Assembly: GCA_017628775.1 (NCBI GenBank) | Contig: JAGBYN010000061.1 | Location: 1 to 11,180, forward strand | From: Bacteroidaceae bacterium | GTDB taxonomy: Bacteria; Bacteroidota; Bacteroidia; Bacteroidales; Bacteroidaceae | Reading direction: 5' to 3' | Length of the DNA: 11,180 bases | Shown: piece by piece, positions 7,366 to 11,180 of the stretch | Numbering within the stretch: position 1 is the stretch's first letter | Layout of the letters: every line of letters begins with the position of its first letter | Position numbers and translations under genes: made by a program | Notes under the pieces: generated by a model | Told to the model about the DNA's origin: nothing | What the model saw: the letters and a program-made list of their open reading frames with translations, nothing else | The model's database searches: none

Positions 7366-8148
7366 TTAAGATAAACCTTGATGGCTCTGTGGCGTTTTCG
7401 TTATATTAATTTGTACATAATCAATTAGTTGTCGAGCAAGACTTACCTTTCCTGGAATTTCTGGCAGATTCCTGAGGTTGAACCATCCACCTTTGTTTAG
7501 TTCAGAGCGTTGAATGAGTAGGTCTCCGCTTTCGTATTCTGCGGTGTAACCAATCATCAAACCAGAGGGGTAGGGCCATGCTTGACTGGCGAAGTATTGT
7601 ATGTTTTTAATGGTGATTCCTGTTTCCTCAAGAGTTTCGCGCTTGACGCAGTCCTCAAGTGTCTCGCCTGTTTCAACGAATCCTGCTACAAGTCCCATAT
7701 AGTTGCCACGAAAGTTTTTGCTCTGCACTAAAAGGATTTCTTCACCTTTAGTTATGGCTACGATAATAGCTGGAGCGATGGCGGGCCATATTTCTTTGCC
7801 GCAATTTGTGCATCGCTTTGAAATATTGGTATGAAACCTCATTGGACTGCCACACATACCACAATATAGGGTGTTTTCATTCCAATATAGCAATTCACGA
7901 GCTTTCCCGGCAAGCGTGTAAGATTCAGCATCAAGCACTTCAAATGATTCGCGAAGCCCCGTCATTTTATAGCCATCTTTACAAAGCGGCTCGCTTAGCT
8001 TAATGGCTATGCATGGCGTCCCTGATGGGGCATTGAACGTAATTTGTGTGTGCCAAGGTTTAAGTTCTAATACATCTACTATACTCTGTGGAATGGTGTT
8101 GTTAGAACATAATAGAATGTCACCTTGACAAAATGCAAAGTAGTTCAT
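7366..8148 (-). CDS. nudC: NAD(+) diphosphatase / NAD-cap decapping Nudix hydrolase NudC
   Basis: Hydrolyses NAD(H) to NMN(H) and AMP and, in known homologues, removes NAD caps from RNA 5' ends. The protein is 260 residues from the ATG at 8148. It has an N-terminal domain, a four-cysteine zinc ribbon (C96-x2-C99 ... C113-x2-C116), and a complete Nudix box from G156 to I178 with the catalytic core RETLEETGI. Just after it is SQAWPYPSG (188-196), the NudC signature normally SQPWPFPxS; the third position is Ala instead of Pro and the last is Gly instead of Ser. A longer reading from a TTG at 8175 was rejected because that codon lies inside the hairpin stem at 8166-8214. It is followed 32 bases later by relA in the same direction. 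The start is preceded by an A-rich stretch, usual in this phylum. Confidence 0.92.
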   Translation of the reverse strand: MNYFAFCQGDILLCSNNTIPQSIVDVLELKPWHTQITFNAPSGTPCIAIKLSEPLCKDGYKMTGLRESFEVLDAESYTLAGKARELLYWNENTLYCGMCGSPMRFHTNISKRCTNCGKEIWPAIAPAIIVAITKGEEILLVQSKNFRGNYMGLVAGFVETGETLEDCVKRETLEETGITIKNIQYFASQAWPYPSGLMIGYTAEYESGDLLIQRSELNKGGWFNLRNLPEIPGKVSLARQLIDYVQINITKTPQSHQGLS

Positions 8149-8165
8149 TTCTTTCTTTAAAATAT

Positions 8166-8214
8166 TTTCGTGCAAGCGAAGAGGATTTCTTAAAGTCCTC
8201 TCACTTGCACGAAA
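8166..8214 (-). promoter_or_regulatory. Large hairpin between pgm and nudC (leader or attenuator element)
   Basis: An 11-base perfect inverted repeat, TTTCGTGCAAG (8166-8176) and CTTGCACGAAA (8204-8214), encloses a second stem, AGAGGA (8180-8185) with TCCTCT (8196-8201), which can extend by a G-U and two A-U pairs to a four-base loop. The two stems are separated by a 3/2-base internal loop. On the minus strand it ends 17 bases before the nudC ATG. It is followed by AATATTTTAAAG and not by a clean U-run, so it is not a textbook terminator. As there is no room for a promoter between it and nudC, it must be in the nudC leader if nudC is transcribed from upstream. Confidence 0.75.
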
Positions 8215-8267
8215 CCAATTTTGTGTATGTGTTATTAAACTTTGCTCATAACGATGTAGAGCAAGTT

Positions 8268-10013
8268 TTAAAGTCCTAATGACTTTTTAATTTCTTCAAC
8301 TTTTGCCTTAGCTTTTTCTACTAATGATGCGTATTCGCATGCGCATGACATAGTGTCCTTGATTTCGCAATAGAACTTAATCTTAGGTTCTGTGCCAGAA
8401 GGACGTACGCTGATCTTAGTGCCGTCTTCGCAGAAGAACTGAAGAACGTTGCTTGTGGCGGGGAAGTCAAGTTTTGTTTCGCATCCTAAATTGTCCTTCG
8501 CTATGAGGCTTTGGTAGTCCTTAGTTAAAACCACGGGGCTTCCGGCAATGGTCTTAGGTGCCTTGTCGCCGCGGAAGTCAACCATCATTTGCTTGATTTC
8601 GTCAGCTCCAGACTTACCCGGTTTCGTTACATTGATGGTATGTTCGAAGCTGAAACCATATTCTTTGTAAATGTCCATGAGTAAGTCGTAGAGCGTTTTG
8701 CCTTGATCCTTAGCCCATGCTGCAATTTCGCAAATGAGACAGATGCTCGCTGGTGCATCCTTATCGCGCACCTTGTCGTAGGGCAAGAAACCGAAGCTTT
8801 CTTCACCACCACCAATGTACTTTTGTTTACCTTCAGAGAGTGCAATTTCACGAGCAATCCACTTGAATCCTGTGTAGCAGTCGCGAAGCTCAACGTTGTT
8901 CTTCTTAGCCATTTCAGCAATAGCTTCTGTGGTCACGATAGTCTTTACGAGGAAATCTGTGGGTTTCAATTGGCCAAGGGTAATCTTGTTCTTGATGATG
9001 TAATACACGAACATCATAGCAGTTTGATTGCCATTGATGATTTGCCATTCTCCCTGAGGATTGCGACAAACGATAGCCAGACGGTCGGCATCGGGGTCGG
9101 TTGCCACCACGAGGTCGGCATTCAATTTTGTACCGAGGTTCATGCCTAAAGTCATAGCTTCTGCATTTTCGGGGTTAGGACTGACCACGGTGGGGAAGTC
9201 GCCATCCACAATCATTTGCTCGGGCACGACATTGATGTTTTGGAATCCCCAAGAGCGCAAACACAAGGGAACGATAACTCGTCCAGTGCCATGCATTGCA
9301 CTATAAACGATGTTCAAGTCCTTTTGGCGTAAAATGACGTCTTGGTCAATCATGGCCTCTTTAACAGCTGTCATGTAGTCAAAGTCCATTTCGCCGCCAA
9401 TGATTTGAATCAAGTCCCAGTTGGGTTCAAATTTAACATCTTCAATCTTCACCTTGTTAACTTCGTCAATGATGCCTTTGTCATGGGGAGCTAAAACTTG
9501 TGCACCATCTGCCCAATATGCTTTGTATCCATTATATTCTTTGGGGTTGTGTGAAGCTGTAACGTTAACACCAGCCACAGCACCGAGTTGGCGAATGGCA
9601 AAACTGATTTCAGGAGTTGGGCGAAGGCTTTCAAATAAATAAGCCTTAATACCATTGGCACTAAAGATAGCAGCAACGCTTTCAGCAAACATACGGCCAT
9701 TATTGCGGCAGTCGTGTCCCACAACCACGCTTTGTCCGCCTTCGGGGAAGGCTTTGTTGATATAATTGGCAAAGCCTTGTGTAGCCATGCCCACGATATA
9801 CTTGTTCATGCGGTTTGTGCCCACACCCATAGTGCCACGCAAACCACCAGTACCAAACTCAAGGTTTTGATAAAAAGCATCAATAAGCGGAGTCTTGTCT
9901 TCGCTTTCCAACATAGCCTTTACTTCGGCTTGAGTTTCTGCATCAAAGTAGGGAGACGTAGCCCATACCTGAGCCACTTGTTCGCATTTTTGAATAAGTT
10001 CCTTGTTTTCCAT
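8268..10013 (-). CDS. pgm: Phosphoglucomutase / phosphomannomutase (alpha-D-phosphohexomutase)
   Basis: Interconverts hexose 1- and 6-phosphates (glucose and/or mannose) through a phosphoserine enzyme, feeding glycolysis, glycogen and cell-surface sugar synthesis. The protein is 581 residues, the length of the large PgcA/PMM2-like subfamily. Domain markers in order: LEFGTGGLRGTMGVGTNRMN (51-70), catalytic loop TASHNPKEYNGYK with S154 (152-164), metal loop DPDADR with D306, D308 and D310, sugar-specificity loop GGGEESFG (401-408), and phosphate-binding RPSGTEPKIKFY (537-548). All are intact. The ATG at 10013 sits about 28 bases downstream of the predicted transcription start of a very good promoter (10048-10078). 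It is first in the pgm-nudC-relA run. Whether it prefers glucose or mannose phosphates cannot be read from sequence with confidence. Confidence 0.94.
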   Translation of the reverse strand: MENKELIQKCEQVAQVWATSPYFDAETQAEVKAMLESEDKTPLIDAFYQNLEFGTGGLRGTMGVGTNRMNKYIVGMATQGFANYINKAFPEGGQSVVVGHDCRNNGRMFAESVAAIFSANGIKAYLFESLRPTPEISFAIRQLGAVAGVNVTASHNPKEYNGYKAYWADGAQVLAPHDKGIIDEVNKVKIEDVKFEPNWDLIQIIGGEMDFDYMTAVKEAMIDQDVILRQKDLNIVYSAMHGTGRVIVPLCLRSWGFQNINVVPEQMIVDGDFPTVVSPNPENAEAMTLGMNLGTKLNADLVVATDPDADRLAIVCRNPQGEWQIINGNQTAMMFVYYIIKNKITLGQLKPTDFLVKTIVTTEAIAEMAKKNNVELRDCYTGFKWIAREIALSEGKQKYIGGGEESFGFLPYDKVRDKDAPASICLICEIAAWAKDQGKTLYDLLMDIYKEYGFSFEHTINVTKPGKSGADEIKQMMVDFRGDKAPKTIAGSPVVLTKDYQSLIAKDNLGCETKLDFPATSNVLQFFCEDGTKISVRPSGTEPKIKFYCEIKDTMSCACEYASLVEKAKAKVEEIKKSLGL

Positions 10014-10047
10014 TTTGATTGTATGGTTAATGTTTTTGTTCTAGTTG

Positions 10048-10078
10048 CAAAGGTAAGTGAAAAAATACATTGTGCAAA
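10048..10078 (-). promoter_or_regulatory. Bacteroidetes-type promoter of pgm
   Basis: On the minus strand TTTG (10075-10078) is followed after exactly 19 bases by TACCTTTG (10048-10055), a full match to the Bacteroidetes consensus TTTG-N19-21-TAnnTTTG. It lies 34 bases before the pgm ATG. This is the best promoter in the window and may also serve nudC and relA, since none is visible before those genes. Confidence 0.82.
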
Positions 10079-10273
10079 TCATTTTTCTTTTTTTTAGATA
10101 ACGCAATGTTAGTATTTCTGTTTGAGGTGGAAAAATTGCTGAAAACTTACGCATTTTGATGTAATCCAGTTTTCATTCGCTTTAGTTAACCTTTTCTATT
10201 ATAACAAAGTATCCTGAGTGATTGTTTTTTTTACCATATCCGATGTGTTGTTTTTATTCACGTTGTCATGTTG

Positions 10274-10294
10274 TTGTCACATGTCACGTGTCAC
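10274..10294. repeat. Three tandem 7-bp TGTCAC repeats
   Basis: TTGTCAC, ATGTCAC and GTGTCAC follow one another without gaps, and a related TTGTCAT lies at 10263-10269. The junctions create the palindromic cores ACATGT and CACGTG. No gene covers it. A protein-binding array is possible, but the 7-bp period would rotate successive sites around the helix, which is unusual for cooperative binding. Confidence 0.6.
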
Positions 10295-10389
10295 GCTAAA
10301 AATGCAAAGCCGATAATGCTTATCCCCTCTGTTGTTACTTAAGGTTGTTTTGTACGCAATTTTCGGTATGCTAACACCCCTCCTCTGTT

Positions 10390-10571
10390 CTAGTTTAGCG
10401 AGCATTTAACTAACTTTTGTTTGATTTTAACTAACTCCCGTTTGATTTTAACTAACTCGCGTTTAGTTTCAGCTAATTCCTTTTTAATCCAGCATAAACG
10501 TTCTTATGTTCCGGGTTGACCAGCGGAATGTGCGTTTCGTGGTCGCCCGAGCATTGAATGTGAACCTTCAT
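10390..10571 (-). pseudogene. Frame-broken small coiled-coil reading frame (possible pseudogene or phase-variable gene)
   Basis: From the minus-strand ATG at 10571 a frame reads MKVHIQCSGDHETHIPLVNP, then EHKNVYAGLKRN and a stop at 10473-10475 (32 residues). Just before that stop is an A5 run (T5 at 10481-10485 on the plus strand). Moving to the -1 frame there, equivalent to adding one A, continues the protein as four heptads, KKELAET, KRELVKI, KRELVKI and KQKLVKC, then SLN and a stop at 10390-10392. The total is 60 residues. Leucine and Ile/Thr/Cys alternate at 3-4 spacing, as in a parallel coiled coil. The downstream frame has no start codon of its own. A TATCTTTA at 10581-10588, close to a -7 box, precedes the ATG. 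There is no recognised family; it could equally be a non-coding repeat that happens to read openly. Confidence 0.4.
10403..10486. repeat. 21-bp tandem repeat, four units
   Basis: Four consecutive 21-base units start at 10403, 10424, 10445 and 10466. Units 2 and 3 are nearly identical (ATTTTAACTAACTCNCGTTT plus G or A), unit 1 differs at a few positions, and unit 4 is more diverged. The core TTAACTAACT recurs at exactly 21-base steps, that is, two helical turns or seven codons. On the minus strand each unit encodes one heptad of the broken small reading frame. Confidence 0.85.
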
Positions 10572-10605
10572 ACGGTTAAATAAAGATAGCTCCTTTTATA
10601 GGCTA

Positions 10606-10653
10606 AAACTTATTAAGAGGTGCAGTAGCACGACTATGCACGTTTATAAGTTT
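10606..10653. repeat. 48-base compound inverted repeat
   Basis: The outer arms AAACTTAT (10606-10613) and ATAAGTTT (10646-10653) are perfect complements. Inside them GTGCA (10620-10624) pairs with TGCAC (10637-10641), and after a bulged G, TAG (10626-10628) pairs with CTA (10634-10636) around the loop CACGA. It lies 35 bases upstream of the small broken reading frame on the minus strand. No run of T follows on either strand, so it does not look like an intrinsic terminator. Confidence 0.6.
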
Positions 10654-10763
10654 CTGCGCCATAAATGATAGTGTGGATTATTGTTGAGCGGATGGAGAAA
10701 GGTGAAAAGTATGCTAAAAACAAGTATTTTCAAATTAGAGGAAAAAAAATTTCTTTTTTTTTG

Positions 10764-10771
10764 TAGTTTTG
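10764..10771 (+). promoter_or_regulatory. -7 promoter box of the ECF sigma factor gene
   Basis: TAGTTTTG matches the Bacteroidetes TAnnTTTG -7 element and lies 51 bases before the sigma ATG. No TTTG is present at the proper upstream spacing; instead the upstream DNA is an A8 tract followed by a T10 tract, which may act as an UP-like curved element or reflect use of another sigma factor. Confidence 0.45.
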
Positions 10772-10822
10772 ATACGATATTATGCGTCTAATGGGCAAAA
10801 GATAATTTTTAACTTGCAAACA

Positions 10823-11180
10823 ATGAAAACATTGGAATTGGAATTCGAACAAATGGTGCGTAAGCATAGGGGCTGCATCTACACGGTGTGCTTCATGTTC
10901 TCGAAAGACTCCGATGAGGTGAACGACCTCTTTCAAGAGGTGCTCATTAATCTCTGGAGGGGATTTCCTACCTTCAAAGGGGAAAGCAAAGTGGAGACAT
11001 GGATTTGGCGCGTGAGTTTTAACACCTGCATCTCGCAGGAGCGCAAAAAGAAGCGCACGGCGAACATCCCGTTGGAAATGGGTATTGACTTCTTCCACGA
11101 CAAGGACGAAGACACGCGACAAATCCAAATGCTCTACCAACGCATTCATCAACTCAAGCCCTTCGACCGCGCCATCGTAC
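10823..11180 (+). CDS. ECF-type RNA polymerase sigma-70 factor (partial, 3' end beyond window)
   Basis: The reading frame opens with ATG at 10823 and stays open for 119 codons to the window edge; it is the only plus-strand gene. It begins MKTLELEFEQMVRKHRGCIY and continues with typical sigma region 2: SKDSDEVNDLFQEVLINLWR (residues 27-46), the helix that binds the beta-prime coiled coil, then GFPTFKGESKVETWIWRVSF (47-66), the region 2.3/2.4 part that opens and reads the -10 element, and ISQERKKKR (70-78). Region 4 should begin near the edge (MLYQRIHQLKPFDRAIV). Such genes in Bacteroidetes often sit next to an anti-sigma factor or a short membrane protein; none can be seen here. A TTG nine bases upstream is in frame but less likely as the start. 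Family assignment is firm; target genes are unknown. Confidence 0.9.
   Translation, partial: MKTLELEFEQMVRKHRGCIYTVCFMFSKDSDEVNDLFQEVLINLWRGFPTFKGESKVETWIWRVSFNTCISQERKKKRTANIPLEMGIDFFHDKDEDTRQIQMLYQRIHQLKPFDRAIV

Larger units (their letters stand above)
10079..10763. other. Long AT-rich, repeat-containing intergenic region between divergent pgm and ECF sigma gene
   Basis: About 700 bases without an intact gene. The pgm-proximal part (10079-10260) is AT-rich and I see nothing convincing in it. From 10261 to about 10660 there are dense structures, listed separately: a triple 7-bp repeat (10274-10294), a four-unit 21-bp repeat (10403-10486) inside a frame-broken minus-strand reading frame (10390-10571), and a compound hairpin (10606-10653). 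Two similar short strings containing CCCCTCTGTT-like sequence occur near 10315-10336 and 10367-10391. The last part (10740-10763) is an A8 run followed by a T10 run directly before the sigma gene's -7 box. Confidence 0.7.

Noticed and set aside
8268..8288. AAAGTC / GACTTT inverted repeat at the pgm stop codon
   Set aside because: Only six pairs, partly inside the coding sequence and without a U-run.
8703..9149. Plus-strand open frame of 148 codons opposite pgm
   Set aside because: Antisense to the conserved mutase with all motifs intact; no features of its own.
10190..10225. Possible second minus-strand promoter (ATACTTTG) far upstream of pgm
   Set aside because: The -7 element is off consensus and there is no TTTG at the right spacing; the promoter at 10048-10078 is sufficient.
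10315..10391. Two similar CCCCTCTGTT-like strings about 52 bases apart
   Set aside because: Similarity is short and imperfect; kept only as a remark in the intergenic entry.
10261..10500. CRISPR array
   Set aside because: The 21-bp and 7-bp repeats are directly adjacent with no spacers, and no cas gene is present.
10730..11152. Minus-strand open frame of 140 codons opposite the sigma gene
   Set aside because: It lies antisense to a clear ECF sigma factor and its protein has no recognisable features; it is a shadow of the real gene.

Overview
The window looks like the chromosome of a Bacteroidales bacterium, most likely Prevotella or a close relative. Three things point there: the protein sequences (RelA, Map, L28/L33, a phosphoglucomutase of the bacteroidete type); upstream regions with the Bacteroidetes -33/-7 promoter pattern (TTTG, about 20 bases, TAnnTTTG) and no Shine-Dalgarno sequences; and an ECF sigma factor. 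No database search was possible, so the genus is an inference.

Layout. All genes but one lie on the minus strand, so transcription runs from right to left. From the right: an ECF sigma factor (plus strand, start at 10823) runs off the right edge. It is separated by about 800 bases of largely non-coding, repeat-rich DNA from the phosphoglucomutase/phosphomannomutase gene pgm (8268-10013). After pgm come a large hairpin (8166-8214), nudC (NADH pyrophosphatase/NAD-cap decapping Nudix enzyme) and relA ((p)ppGpp synthetase with a decayed HD hydrolase domain), closed by a hairpin terminator at 5091-5128. The next unit has its own promoter (4980-5011). It encodes an exported retropepsin-like protein with altered catalytic motifs, a 63-residue protein of unknown function and a free-standing B3/B4 tRNA-editing-like domain protein. 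Then comes a tight housekeeping operon, map - tsaD - cinA/pncC (methionine aminopeptidase, t6A tRNA modification, nicotinamide-nucleotide amidase family), with a -7 box just upstream of map that also fixes the map start. At the left edge rpmB (L28) and rpmG (L33, cut by the window edge) share a clear promoter.

Functional theme. Most of the window is core growth machinery: ribosomal proteins, N-terminal methionine removal, tRNA t6A synthesis, NAD(H) turnover, alarmone synthesis and sugar-phosphate interconversion. The nudC-relA pair is notable because no promoter is visible between the genes, so alarmone synthesis and NAD(H)/NAD-cap hydrolysis may be co-expressed.

Most unusual part. The 10.25-10.66 kb stretch holds a 48-base compound hairpin, a 182-base minus-strand reading frame that needs one extra A in an A5 run to encode a 60-residue protein ending in four leucine-zipper-like heptads, the matching 21-bp tandem DNA repeat, and a triple 7-bp TGTCAC repeat. 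It may be a decayed small gene, a phase-variable gene, or a copy of a dispersed repeat family. The sequence alone cannot decide between these.
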